Shown piece by piece: positions 23,761-37,000 of a DNA stretch of 64,000 nucleotides. Position 1 is the stretch's first letter, and every line of letters starts with the position of its first letter. A model generated the notes under the pieces. It saw only the letters and a program-made list of their open reading frames with translations. It was not told where the DNA came from and made no database searches. A program made the position numbers and the translations under genes. Location of the stretch: NCBI RefSeq assembly GCF_037392515.1, contig NC_090281.1, positions 54,290,753 to 54,354,752 on the forward strand, in the 5' to 3' direction. This DNA is from Haliotis asinina. Taxonomy: Eukaryota > Mollusca > Gastropoda > Lepetellida > Haliotidae.

Positions 23761-26700
23761 CGTATACCCAGGGTGTTGCATACGTTGTCCAGGGAAGAGG
23801 TTTTACAACGACAGTTGGATGAAGGGCGCGCTCGGCGCTTGGAGGCAGAGCGCTCTCGGCGCAGATCGCGCTCCAGGTTCCCTGGGAGTCGGTGATCCTG
23901 TACCCTCCACAGTAGTCTTTGTCGGCGCTCTCGGTCCCCGCTACGCCCTTTGAATGAGGACTCTCGCTTTACTACCAGGTGAAGACGGTGCTTGCGCTCC
24001 CAGTCCATATCACCTCGACGCTCCTCTAGAACTCGGCGTTTGCGGTCGCCGGAACCACCTTGGATCTCGTCCAAGGAATCTGCTGCTCATGCATCGACTT
24101 GGTCTCCTACGTCGCGGCGTGATTCGAATTCCGTTTCCTATGAGGACCTGGAAGAACAGGTTTTTGGCCCGGACTTCGACGAGGAGGCAGGAGGCGACGG
24201 CGATGGTGATGGCACTTAACTACCCTTATCAGTCGTCTTCGAGTGGATTGCTGACAGGTTACCGTACTGCCCTTCACCTTCGGCTAATTCCAACAACCCT
24301 GCAGCACTTCATTTATCGCCGGAGTTACTCATAGCGCCTGATCCTATGGTGGCGGACGCCGTGGCTGTATTAGATGCGGTCTTTGAAAAATTGTCATCTA
24401 ATCCGAATTTCTAAGTGTGTAAATCCAAGAAGTCAGATTACAAGATACACAGCCTGGTTTTCGCGGACAGCGTGGCGGTCTTGGTTGAATCTATGTAGCG
24501 GTTATTGGGCTCCTCGCAGCTCTCTTACAGAGTGCAGGATTCTAAGCGGGTGACCATTGAGACTGAACTCAAGCGGATGCTTAAACCGTTGTCTGCTCTG
24601 GTGTCAGCTACCTCGGCGACGGCGATGGACTTGTCTGAAGACAACGCCTCGAGGATTGATCACCGTACCAGATATTCCTCTGCTGGTAGGCGTGAGACTG
24701 GGTGTCCTTTGGAGGGACTGGCTGCATCCTCGAAGATCCTTACTTTACAATTTGTCTACATATACTTCAAGCGGAGAAAGTTTTCTTTCACGTGCTTTAC
24801 GCATTGTGTCACGAAGATTTTTCGAGACAACTACAAAGTGCCACGCCTAACTACACCTCTTATTATAGAGAGGGCAGCATTTATCTTCGGGGAAAATTCC
24901 AACACATGTACTTGGAAAGCAATTTGTCTACGTCCGTTTCAAGCGGCGGAAGGGTTTTCGCGCGCTTTACTCCTTTAGACACGTGCTCGCCATACAGCAT
25001 GGTTACTGTTAAGCCTACAGGCTAGCAGGGTATCACCGTTTACAAGATTTATGGTGATTAGTTACCTGCTACACCGGTGACGTCACGTCTACATTTTGAT
25101 TGGTCCCCGAGAGACAACGCCCTGCAAAGGATCCCAGGACGTTACATCTACGATCTGATTGGTCATCGAGGGACAACGCCCTGCGCAGAATGTGTTGTTA
25201 TTATTCTAGTGTAAGGAAGTTGTCTGCAGTGACTTAGTCATTTACGATGGAAAGATGTCGTTACACTCTAGACTAGCAGTCTACAGCGGCATTGGATTTC
25301 TCTACTCGGCATAGAGATCCTCTAACAGTAGTCTCAACGCTGCCTATCAGGAAGGCGTGCAGCGATGTATGGCAGTTTCTGATCGGACAGACAGCCAGCT
25401 ATAAATAGACTTCCTTGAAATGTCAACACATTCATAATGAACAGCGTGGTTATTCTGAAGTCGAAGAATGACGCATCTTTACGGCATACAAGATTATCTT
25501 GAGAGGGGTGGACTTCATTATCAGGCTATTAAGTCAGCTTGGATGACTAACTAACTCCGCGGGAGTTGATTCATCACATCGCCGTCCCAGGTTCGGGGGT
25601 CGAAGTTCAAGGCGATGTTAAAAGCAAGCTGTACTCTGTCCGTTATCACTATGTCCGTGATAATGTCTACTCGATTTGCTCACGTCACCTTAGGATATGA
25701 TCAGACGTAGACGTCTACTATTACGTCTATGACAGCGTTTTCTTGATCATGATTTCAAGACAGGTTTACGACTTTGGACGTCTTGACTCCACACCAGTGG
25801 TAGACTCGCCGGTCAATGTTGGAACTTGCATATTAGAGCCGTCATTCAACAACCATCTTTAGGTTGACACGTCTCTACCAGGATTGAGTGCCTATCTAGT
25901 CAAGGAGGTTGCAGCAAGATTCTGGGGGAGTGGAGCTCTATCTCTTCACATCACCCAGTTGAAGATAAGCGGTGATGCATGTCTATTATTGGCTGACAGC
26001 ACCGAGAGACAAGCTACTGATGATCCATTCGGTCAACTCAATAGTAGCTCTCTAGGTAAACAAGGGTCAAGGAGACCACGACCTCTACTACACTTGTCGT
26101 TTCTACCCTTCGACGTGGTCGAGTCTGATCCTCCATATAAAAGCATCTCACACACCAGGAGCCTGCATCTTCATGGCAGACGCCTTATCTCGCCCCCTAT
26201 GTCTATCTCCAACAGAGAATATGTTGTGTCGAGAGACGTTTCAAATATCGGCTTCCAGAGTGGGACCAATTGTTGTACCATCCTCACAATTGGACACTGC
26301 ACCTGGATCCGTCACGGTTTCATCTTTGCGCCTGGACCATCTGTGATAGTCTTGAGGGCCAAGGGGTACTCATCTCAAGTGGCGAAATTAATCACCCTGG
26401 AGCACAGGGTTTCCACTCAGTCACTTTATGGACCTGCAGGCGTGGGCGATCGACACGATCCTGCGACTGCTTTTGGTCGCACCTTGGTGGCCAGCCAGGC
26501 CATGGTTCCCCGACCTGCGTCATCTCGCCAGCGGAGAGTCGTACCAGCTCCCAGATTAGTTACGTCTGCTTCGACATCCGCACAGTTGGCAGCTGCATCC
26601 GGACCCACTGAGATTTCATCTTCACAGTTGGGTCATCTGCAGAAGGCAATAAGAGTTAAGGGCTACTCCTCGTGCGCGGCAAGCGTCCTAGCTTGTACGC

Positions 26701-28267
26701 ATCGAATGTCCACTAGGTCCTTATATGACGACAAGTGGCGCTCATTTGAGAGTTTTTGCGCTCAAAGATCGCAAGACCCTATGACAGCTTCTCCACAGTA
26801 TTTAACGAACTTCCTCCTGTTCCTGCATAACTGCAAGCATCTTAGAGGCAGTACCTTGGGGACTTATCTGTCGGCTTTGAACTCTATTCGATTAAAGCAG
26901 ATAAACAGATTTCCAAGGTACCAGATTTTATTGCGCTACTCAAGGCCTGCAAATTGGAGGACCGGAAAGTTAAGCTTCGTCCTCTAGTTTGGGACCTCAA
27001 CATCGTCCTACAACATCTTAGAGGACCTCCGTATAAGCCTTTAGAGGAAGCCTCCTTCGTGTATTTGTCTCAAAAAAAAAGGACGGTCTTCATTCTAGTG
27101 TTAGCGCTACTGCTGATAGAGCTAGTGGAATTCATGCCCTGGACGTCACGCAGGTTCGCTTGGATCAGTCGAGGCATGGACCAGCCCACTTGGGTCTCCT
27201 GTGAGATTTTGTGGCCAAGAATCAGCTCCCTGGACAGCCAGACAGACTGTTCTCCATTCCTCTGTCATCTGCAGTCTTGGGACAACATGACTTGGAAGAG
27301 GAGCTGCTGTGTCTCGTTAGAGCCCTCAGATGTTACATCCGGAAGTTGGCTTCTAAGAGACGTTCCCCTAAAAGACTGTTCATCCCGCTTTCGACTACCT
27401 GCAAAGGGGAGGTGAACAGGAACACAGTCGCCTGATGGCTTCGATCTACGATCCTAGCGGCTTTTGATGCCAAGCGTCTACCTCATCCAGTGGCAAACAT
27501 CCCACACGAGATCAGAGTGTTGGCATCTACCATGGCCCTCCATAGAAATTGCACAGTGCCACAAACTATGGAAGGCTGCTTTTGGGAGTCGTCGTCTACT
27601 GCCTTCGCTTCCAACTACCTGAGGGACTTGGCAGTTGAGGACATGGAGGGGGAGCTGCTGTGTCTCGTTTGAGCCCTCAGATGTTACATCCGGAAGTTGG
27701 CTTCTAAGAGACGTTCCCCTAAAAGACTGTTCATCCCGCTTTCGACTATCTGCAAGGGGAGGTGAACAGGAACACAGTCGCCTGATGGCTTCGATCTACG
27801 ATCCTGGCGGCTTTTGATGCCAAGCGTCTACCTCATCCGGTGGCAGACAGCCCACACGAGATTAGAGCGTTGGCATCTACCATGGCCCTCCATAGAAATT
27901 GCACAATGCCACAAACTATGGAAGGCTGCTTTTGGAAGTTGTCGTCTACTGCCTTCGCTTCCCACTACCTGAGGGACTTGGCAGTTGAGGACATGGAGGG
28001 ACTACAGTCTTTCAGTCCGTTGGTGGTTGCCCAGCAACTTACCCGGACGTCCGCCCATTAGGTAATAACACTGTTACTTACCGTTGGTCTTAAGATTAAC
28101 CTCACCCTCAGGGTGCGTCGGTTTTTCTTTGGAGTTCCCTTGGGTTACTCTTTGTCCTGCTTCCAGGTTTGTCCTGTGACTGTTGGCATTGGTCTCCCAG
28201 GTTCTCCTAATGCATGTGCACTGGTTGCTGAGGGATGGTCCTCCGGAGTCCACACCACCATCCATCT

Positions 28268-28362
28268 GTCGAAGCCATATGCATAAGACCTATGGTAAGG
28301 TAAGTTAAAAATTTATTAAAATCTAAATATTTTAGATATTTAAATACTTACCTTACCATAGG
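28268..28362. repeat. DIRS internal complementary region
   Basis: The left half (ATGCATAAGACCTATGGTAA and on) is complementary to the element's left end at 22,311-22,352. The right half (AAATACTTACCTTACCATAG) is complementary to its right end at 28,590-28,637. Read on the minus strand it equals right end joined to left end, as DIRS replication through a circle requires. Confidence 0.85.
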
Positions 28363-28428
28363 GCGGTGACTCCCTCCCAACGCTGGATGCTCCTCCCCAC
28401 TCTGGACTCTTCGGACCTTCCTGTTGCC

Positions 28429-28639
28429 AGTAAAAGTGATTTTTGGATTGTTCGCGCTTGCGCGAGTGGGGAGATCACGTCACTTCCGTGACTACATTCG
28501 TAGATTACATGAGGTAGCCATCTAGGGAATGGCGAATCAACGACTGTCTGATCTCTTCTAGCGAAGCTTGAGGTAATATGCATAAGACCTATGGTAAGGT
28601 AAGTATTTAAATATCTAAAATATTTAGATTTTAATAAAA
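28429..28639 (-). repeat. DIRS right inverted terminal repeat and outer end
   Basis: Reverse complement of the left repeat up to about 28,607. The unique outer segment TATTTAAATATCTAAAATAT follows to about 28,639 and is matched by the internal complementary region. Confidence 0.85.
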
Positions 28640-28904
28640 CATGGTTGGAGTTTTGAAATAATATAGCATTTGTGTGTTTTACCAGAAAATATAGAGTTTG
28701 CAACTTTTGTCCAGTAATAAAATTTTATTTGGTCAGCTATGATCAGAGATTAATTGCTGTGACATAAAAATGTCCAGAACATTCTGTAAAACTGCCAAAT
28801 TTGGATTAGAAGTTTAGCACAGACCATGCTTAGCATCAGTCCCCTTTACTTATATATCCACTTCAAACTCCAGATGCATATACTGAGGGAAAAGAAAAAG
28901 GGAT

Positions 28905-29020
28905 CACATGAATGCAGAAGTGTTCCTTTATATTTTTTTTCCAGGCTTTTTCACAAGGTTTGTATGCGATACAAAGTTTGTGAAGAGACCTTGGAAAAAA
29001 AATACAGGACCCTATCATAG
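28905..29020. mobile_element. Palindromic MITE-like sequence
   Basis: CAGGCTTTTTCACAAGG and TTTGTATGCGATACAAAG form the centre of an imperfect palindrome with CTTTGTGAAG-type arms. Parts (GTTCCTTTAT, TTGTGAAAGAACCTGG-like) resemble the element at 56,804-56,938. A non-autonomous foldback element is likely. Confidence 0.5.
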
Positions 29021-29275
29021 ATATTGCAATATTAAAAAGAAACAAAAATCTTCTTTTTGTTTTTGTTTTTGTGATATAGTTTATTTTGTTAGTTATCCTG
29101 GAAAATATGCTTGAAGATTGTTTTCTATAGTTATCATCATGGAAATATACCCAGCATGTTTTGAATACTTGTGTCACCAATCATCAAATTTCAAGTCTTC
29201 TTCACAATTTGATTAGACCAGATTATGAAACTTGTCTATCAGTGTTTTTCATTGTGATTCATGGTGTGTTTTACT

Positions 29276-29323
29276 TTGTTTGTTTGTTTGTTTGTTTGTT
29301 TGTTTGTTTGTTTGTTTGTTTGT
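29276..29323 (+). repeat. (TTTG)n microsatellite
   Basis: About eleven TTTG units. Confidence 0.92.
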
Positions 29324-29608
29324 AATGACCAGATCAGAAATGACTTCAACTGATTGTGTCACAGGGTAGTAAATGTTATACCAATATGTACATGAATATT
29401 GTTATGTATCAGAAATAAGTTGTTGTTTCTATATTTTGAACAGATGTATTCATATATAATGATTGTCGAGTGATAACAGCAGAAGCCATATTTTCAGTGG
29501 TTAAGGTTCAGATGAAGAGCTACATGTGAAAAAAGATTGCTCACTCTGTGTGGCTCTGATTGGGAAAAGAAGTCACTCACAGCATGGTTGTATTGACATA
29601 AAATAGAA

Positions 29609-29655
29609 AAATGTGATTTTATCTCCTTTTCCAAATATGTGATAAAATCACATTT
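29609..29655. repeat. Perfect 15-bp stem, 17-nt loop
   Basis: AAATGTGATTTTATC at 29,609-29,623 and GATAAAATCACATTT at 29,641-29,655 are exact reverse complements. The stem abuts the foldback element that starts at 29,657. Confidence 0.8.
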
Positions 29656-29656
29656 A

Positions 29657-29894
29657 ATAAAACAGTTGTTTAACTAACTATCATTAAAGTATTGACACAG
29701 TTCACTGTTTATTGCTGAGGGAGGAGTGCAGAGAAAGGCACAGCCAGGTGTTCACAAATGCTCAGAAAGTTATTCATTCATTAAACTGTGCTCTCTCCAT
29801 GCTTTCTTGCACACCTGGCTGTCCCGTTCTCCCTCATAACAAATAGTGAACTGTGTCAATATTTTAATGATGGTTTGCTAAAGAACTTTTTATT
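29657..29894. mobile_element. Foldback MITE with arms of 80-100 bp
   Basis: The left arm 29,657-29,754 (including ATTGACACAGTTCACT and CACAGCCAGGTGT) is the imperfect reverse complement of 29,812-29,894 (ACACCTGGCTGT, AGTGAACTGTGTCAAT). The loop is about 55 nt and there is no coding capacity. The family was not identified, and no target duplication is clear. Confidence 0.75.
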
Positions 29895-29994
29895 TTAAGG
29901 AAAAATATTCTTTGAAAACCTCACGGAGTGGGTATGTTGTTCTGATTGTGATCATCGTTTCATTGAGTATGTTATGTTTGTTAGTTTTCCAGTA

Positions 29995-30553
29995 GAAGGT
30001 CGCATCAGGTAACCTTTGAGCTACTTATAACCGTCCAATCAAACGCGAGACGGTTAAATAGATTGAACCAATCAAACAACGACTACTATTTAGGGATCGG
30101 AGGGACTTTCAAAATATTCAGGGTACCGACACAGATCTCTCCACATACAAAAATCTGTTTATAACACAGTTATTTGACCAGCTGTATATAGGCTTTGGGG
30201 GTTCTGTTGACATGGTTACCATTAGCAAATATTTCCGCAAGATGACATCCTTGAATATTGCCAAAAACACTATTTTCAGGGACTGTTTACTCACCGTTGT
30301 CATGGTTGTAACGTGCGCCATGTGCATCACCCGGAAGGGATTGTACACTATATAGCATTCAGAATCGTTCAGGTACAAACCCTTTCGAGATAAAAAGTTC
30401 AAAAGGTATGTGCGAATGTCCACTTTCGCGATTTGGTAAGCTGTGTTCTGATTGGTCAATCTCAAAGGTTACCTGACACGACCTCCCATAAGGTTTTGTT
30501 AGACTCAGTGGTGGAGTGTAACGAAAAGTACTGAGGATAAGTTTACTTAGACT
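29995..30553. mobile_element. Non-autonomous TIR element, family T copy 1
   Basis: Left block AGGTCGCATCAGGTAACC followed by TTTGAG; right block CTCAAAGGTTACCTGACACG, then GACTCAGT and TTTACTTAGACTG. The right end matches both ends of the copy at 52,530-53,101. The left outermost 70 nt are too diverged to place. The interior has no recognisable product. Confidence 0.65.
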
Positions 30554-33500
30554 GATTAGTTTTCGAGCTAGACTGCAATTCATCGGTCCACTTTTCAGCC
30601 AGATGGGCTATATGTTAGGCCATGATTTTGGTGATGATCTGTGTCACAAAAAGTTTTGGTGGTACGTTGTGATTTTGTAATGCAGAATGGAGTTTTTGTT
30701 TTTGACATTTAGTACTTTTGATTCTGTGACTGGAAAATGTTCTAGATAGATCAGGCTGTGATATGGCTTCTGCAATGGATGAGTTCTTGCATGTTAGACT
30801 TTTGAAAACATTTGTCCTCTCACAAGAGTTTGGGGGACAGTTTAATGTACCATGTAATACTGAACATAAGTACAGCCATCCATGAATGTGTGTTTGTTGT
30901 TTGTGTGCACATAGAATCTCTTCTATGCAGACCAAAGCTTTAAGACAACTCCCTTCAAAGGGTGTAGCAGTTATGGGAGATGTAATACTAAGCCCTTCTC
31001 ACACAGAGATCTTCTGGATTAACGTTAAACATACACATGTAAACATTAACTCTAGTTTCAAATCGTAGGATATCACATTGGTTCCTGTTGTTTCTAGCAC
31101 AGAGCTTAAGTAGAGAGATTAAATTACCTATTGTTAAACCTTCTGAATAAAACTCATATAAGATCACTAAAATCTTGTGTTGTACATTTGATCTGCTTTT
31201 CAAGAGTGGAAGCAAACATAGCATATTTACTGCAATAGTTTTCTGTGCATGTCACAGATTTTATTCACAGAAAATAAAATGGACTTATAATGACCTAGTG
31301 TTATCACTTTGTGAACAGGGTCTTTTGGCAAATGCAGAATTTCTTGAAATGAGTTCAACCTACTAGGTTTGGGTTTATTTAAAGTGGTCCAATTTTCTAA
31401 CCAAAGCACCCAATTTGCTTACTTTCACTCTCAGGATTTAGAGTGAATACACAGGAGAGGTATTTCTTTACAAGGTTGGAATTACCTTGTCACATACAGT
31501 GATGCTATTCACCATTACCTACATAGTAGAACTGTGATGTTTGTAATTTCATAGATCACCAACAAGATGGGTATTGCAACTCTTTTGACATGATATTTTA
31601 ACAATACAGGGTAGAAAATATTTATGATAATGAATGAATTACTGGTCAATGTCGATATCTGGCCCGGAGAAATTTTATGTTAAGATAAGTAATGCCAGTA
31701 CCACCTTAGTTATGCCAACTTTGCTATACTTTAAAAAGACTTTCTTTTCCTTTATAGGTTTGTCTGCTTCTTTGCAATATGTATCGGACAATAGCTCATG
31801 AAGATAAGGAAACAAAGGTTTCATTTACACATGTATACCTGTAATATTTTATTAGATAGGAAAGTAGGAGACATTAAGATAAATGTCAAACTCACTCATT
31901 CACTGATGAGTTGGGGTGTTTTTTAATTTATTTTGGATTGTTGAATTAACAAAACTCTTTATTTTTCACATAGTTTTTTGTTGTTGGAAATAGTAAGAGG
32001 AAAGCCATGAAACAGAAAATCAGAGGTAGAACTATAAACTACCAATCTACAAGAATGTAAAGATTTAATAGATAAGACCCAGGACTTGTCCAATTTTTTG
32101 TTACCATTACTTTCCAGAAGAATGTAGGATTGTCAGCAGAGTTTGTGGTCAAGAAAGTTATAGCAAGATATCTGTATCTACCCAAACATTGATTTTTTTT
32201 AATTGTTTACACTTTGAATGAACTCCTTGGGGTCACATGATGCAACATGTGTTGATGCTCATGTCCTTTCTGTTGTCTTCAGTTCACCTCTGAACCTTCT
32301 CAGAGCTGGTAATTAATTTTGGAAGTGTGACTTCTAAAATCTGTTGTGGTGTTACATTTTTTAGTTCATCATTTAAACTTCTGATGGTTTATGTATGCCC
32401 TGATTATGCATGACAAAATCATGTGACTTTTGAATCTAGTCAATGTATGATTTCACTCTTTTTCACTACCTATCCCATCTGCAACCAAGTGAATCAATCA
32501 GGTTGCCCTAGGAAAATATAGCTGTTGTTCTTATGGACAACTTCATGTTAACTGTCACTTTTATTCTTATGTGTATTTTGTTTTCTGCTTGGCAACATCA
32601 CGTGTATGTATTGCACAATTAAGTCCATCCTTCCATGAATTGTCACAAGACTGTTTACAGTATGTAGTCTATGTGACTGATTAATGAACATGAAAACAGA
32701 CTTGTTTACATCTTTTGGGTTCTGGTAATGTATTCACCTGATAACACGATATGACAAACAATGATATATGTAAACAGACACAAACATTTTTAACATATAT
32801 TTGACTCCTGGGACTAGGAATACTTCAGAGATATTCAAATGACATATTGTTACTAAGATACATTATGCATATTTGCTGTTCATCATCCTCAAAAAATGGG
32901 CACAACTTGTAGATAGAAATAACGTTTTTGTATGTGACAGGACTGAAAAATTGCACTAAACAGCATATTAATTATTTAATGATTCCAAAATGGACTGCCA
33001 AACAGACAAGAAAGCTGAATTCATGCTGAATTTGCAGAATGAGTTGTGAATTTACAGAGGCTTAACTGTAGTCACCCACCTAACGATTTGATGTAGAAAT
33101 CTATTGTAGTATGTGTCATCTGGGCTACAGGGAAAGTACAATTTATTGGTGTTTAGATATCGTTAGTTCTGATCCAACGCCGTCCATATTTTATGTCTAA
33201 AAAATTATGTAATTAGAAACTATTTTATGTAAATAGAACACTTCATCACATTCCAAACTGCAGAACCTCTGAAGATGCCGTTAACTATTTGTATAGATTG
33301 ATGTAATAAAATTCTACGTCAGTAATTGTTTTGTCTTCATTTATGATCACACCATTTCATTAACTGCTCTTCTCAAGTGTTTTGGACAATGGGGTCTTCG
33401 TCACCCGCATCACCTATGACTGCCTGTGATGTATGCAGTAGCCGACCTGATTATTTACAGACTGCCACCATGTGATTAGAGAATACCACTTACAAATACT

Positions 33501-33658
33501 AGTATATACAAACAGGTCTCTTTCTGCTATACTCGAGCCCTTTTCATTGTAATAAAAGGTTGACTCATATGCATTGAGTTTAATATTTTGAATTCTCATT
33601 TACCAAAAGCATAGTTACATTGAAAACAATTTAAACATTTGTGTTGTATTTTTACACA

Positions 33659-33664
33659 TTTATT
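33659..33664 (-). terminator. SPATA4: Candidate SPATA4 poly(A) signal
   Basis: TTTATT on the plus strand, i.e. AATAAA on the SPATA4 strand, about 380 nt after its stop codon. Chosen by position only. Confidence 0.4.
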
Positions 33665-34039
33665 CAGAATCATGCAATGTACAGTGTGCAACATCAATGA
33701 TTGTTATTTACAATGTCTGTCTGTCTACAATTTTATATACAGGTTTACAATATCCACATGTAGGCTTCTCCATAAGTACTACGGCCATTTATACATTTTT
33801 ACAAATAGATTGCAAGAAACAGAATATTTTTCTAAAAATAATGAACAAAAATCACAGAAACAGCGAAAAAGTTAGTGATTTTAGAATTGATAACGAATAC
33901 AACTTTTTCTTGCAGCTGTTTGTCAGTAGTAAGTTTTATGAGCCAAATAGCGAAAGTTGCTTGTTAAATGGTAATATCCCAAAGTTTGACATCCGGTTTC
34001 TGACAAAAGCTGACAGTTTCTCTCCATCACAAAGACTGA

Positions 34040-37000
34040 CTAGTAGCCCTGGATGGGCATATTGTAGAATGCCGATTTGTCCACTTGATTCACTTGGATT
34101 TCCTTGAAGTGGACACTTGGCTCTCGTGCCATTGACTGGACATTTGAAGTATCAGCTGAAACATCATCAAAATTAGCAACTGCAACAACATTCATATCAT
34201 TATAACAAGATTGTTTTGCTTTAGAATGAGTGAATACTGTTTTGCAGCACTTTTACTGATATTCCAGCCATATCACAACAGGGGACACCAGAAATGTGCT
34301 TCACAACTTTAACCCATGTCACAAATCGAACCACAATTTAACCACCCTTTTGTGGTTTTAAGTGTGTTTTCATATGAAACACTTGGACAAGAGCCAAGAA
34401 AAGACTCTGACTATGTCACAATATTCTGCAGAATACAGTAATGCAATTTCAGCATTAACGCAATATTTTCTAGGCAAAAGATATATCTCCTGCAACAGCC
34501 AGTTGAGGACAAGAACTTCATAGATCGACTTACCATCACATCAGCATGGTATGATTAAGATCTACTTGGTTCAACTTACTGTGTTCCCGCACAGGCATAT
34601 GTTCATTGTCTTCCAAAGCTTGACTTGCATCAGACTTCTCCTTCAGTGGAGGTGGTGGTCTGCGTAGACTTTTTTCACCAATAGTTGGTTTGACATTAAA
34701 TCTTTGTGGATCTTCATATCTTTCCACCCGTCGGTGATCGATGTGATCATTAATTATTTTCTGTGCCTGGAAAGACATTAGGTTCGCACCACATTAAAAA
34801 TATAAATTCCATTATGGAACAAATAGTACTGTAAATAACTAGAAAAAGCCGATCTTTCAAATGTGAAGACTTACTTAAAACACTCACAATATGATATGCA
34901 TATATATATATGGTTACACTGAAAATGAATTTCTCTACTAACTTGGGAAAACAAACTGCATGGGGACCATGCATCGAATTGGTAAAGAGCATCTGCAAAT
35001 ATTGTGCATGTGAAAAGCTATGTTTTGGTTTAAAGTTTTGTTAAGAATTTGATTTTCTACAGATTTTCGCCATTTTCTGAACTCATGACAATAATCTTTT
35101 TAACTTTACAAATTTGTTTTACCATAGATCAGTTCATGTGTAAACAGTGCCTTTAAACAGAATGAAATACTTTGCAAAATCTAGTTGAGAACTCTTGACT
35201 GAAAGAAATAGTCATATTTACACTACTGAGTCTAATCTTTTGATGGATAATATAGATAAGCCATGGTCCTAACTTTACCCTTAAAATCAGTACCAAAATA
35301 ATATGTTCCATACACAACAGAACCACCAACCATCATTTATATTCTCGTTGTAATAAGTCTTTGGAAATAGAGTGTTGACAAATCCATATTAAATTTTACA
35401 AGTAAATCCTGTTGATACACCATCTAATAACAAAACATGTTCTTTGCATACCTAGATTTATGTTCATCATCAGATAAACATTATTAATTTTAATCAAAAT
35501 GTCATTAGTAATGTTTATATCAAAGACATGGGCCCGTGAAGATCCAGTTTAGAATTATCTTCATTTACCCATGCTTGTCGTAAGAAGCACCTAACAGGAT
35601 TGGCTGGTCAAGGTCGCAGTGTTTTGCTTGACACATGTCATTGTATCCCAATTACATAGATCAATGCTCATGCTACTGATCACTGGATTCTCTCGTCCAG
35701 ACTTGATTATTTACAGATCACCACCATAGAGCTGGAAAACTGATGAGTGAGGCGCTAAACATTAAACAACCAACCATCCAACCAACCATGAAAAGACATG
35801 GAGGGGAAATTCTATGATGATCCAAAATCATTCTTCAGTGTTTTTTCAGTTTGTAAACATTTATAACTAATGTCTCGATCAACCAGCTTCAGTTGCAGAA
35901 AACTGTGTTGCAATTTGATTTTGACATCATCTCATTACAATGGTCATAATTAGCATTGCGTTGGAATGTTACTATTTTCTAGAAGATGCTGCTGAAGCTC
36001 CCCCATGTTATATTTCCTATGGAAGCTAGTTTGATGCAATGTGCTCATCTGAAAAAAATGATTTGCTCAATGATCCCTCATGCGAGAATACAAAGAGCAA
36101 CAAACCTTTTGTGCACTGAGTATGAGGTCCTGATCGGCCATGATTTCTGTGATACGTAGATTATTTTTGATGGACTTAGAGGCTGTGGATCTGGCATGCA
36201 TAGGCAGCTTGCTCTGGTAGGCCTTGTCAGTGAAGTCAACTTCCACTTCTGATGGGACTTTTTTCACTCTGAAAAAATATGACAGATTCATTTCAGCATC
36301 TAGATTAAGTCAAATAAACAATGAAAGTGGCCCTGTGATCAGGTAGGACTGATACATGCGATTGCTGAATTGACCAAAGAAATTGATCAGGGTCCAGTAT
36401 GCACTAGTTAGGTTGGTTGGTTGTTCAATGCTGTACAAGCAATATTCCAGCTATAAGGCGGCAGTCTGTAAGGTCTCTGTGCTAAACCCCCAACTGACCA
36501 GATTAATTACTTGACCACAAGGGTTGTCAATGACCTTCATATGTTTTGTTTGTTTGATCGCTGTTTAACGTCACACTCTACAACACTCCAGATGTATGGT
36601 TGCAGCCTGTACATAAGCAGGTCTGGACCAGAAGATCTACTGATCAATAGCATGAGCATCGGTTGACACAATTGGAATATGATTGTGTCAACCATGTTAG
36701 CAAGCATGGCCACCCGATCAATTTTGTCACCTCTTATAATGACAAGCATGGTTTGCTCAAGGCCAATTCCAACCTGGAGTGAGTGAGTGAGTTTAGTTTT
36801 ATTCCGCACACAGTAATATTCCAGCTATACAGCAGCGGTCTGTAAATAATCCAGTCTGGACCATACAATCCAGTGATCAACAGCATGAGCATCAGTCTGC
36901 ACAATTGGGAACCAATGACATGTGTCAACTAAGTCAGCGAGCCTGACCACCCGATCCCATTTAGTCGCCTCTTACGACAAGCATAGTCACCTTTTATGAC

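Larger units (their letters stand above)
22311..28639 (+). mobile_element. DIRS-type tyrosine-recombinase retroelement, decayed
   Basis: About 6.3 kb. Ends: inverted terminal repeats at about 22,321-22,498 and 28,429-28,607 that look identical over some 175 bp. An internal complementary region at about 28,268-28,362 pairs with both outer ends, the diagnostic layout of DIRS elements. Internal order fits the family: a gag-like part with a proline-rich repeat (22.6-24.4 kb), a poorly preserved reverse transcriptase/RNase H part (about 24.4-26.6 kb) and a tyrosine-recombinase-like part (about 26.6-28.06 kb), the last with an internal tandem repeat of about 0.35 kb. The coding part is broken in many places (at least five to ten). 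No target-site duplication was seen, as expected for this family. It looks like a fossil, although the matching ends allow a fairly recent insertion. Confidence 0.85.
28640..33630. other. Intergenic stretch between WDR17 and SPATA4
   Basis: No exon-like, family-recognisable coding sequence was found on either strand. It contains the foldback and TIR elements listed separately, a (TTTG)n run and a SINE-B fragment (33,400-33,480). The remainder is AT-rich sequence of no assigned function. Confidence 0.55.

Noticed and set aside
24505-25025. Overlapping frames of 97-157 codons inside the DIRS element
   Set aside because: They fall in the poorly preserved middle of the retroelement, and none is a host gene.
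34536-34579. Continuation of SPATA4 exon 5 through its donor to a nearby stop
   Set aside because: Splicing at the strong GTAAGT after 34,580 restores the conserved C-terminal block in exon 6 with correct phase; read-through gives an unrelated tail.
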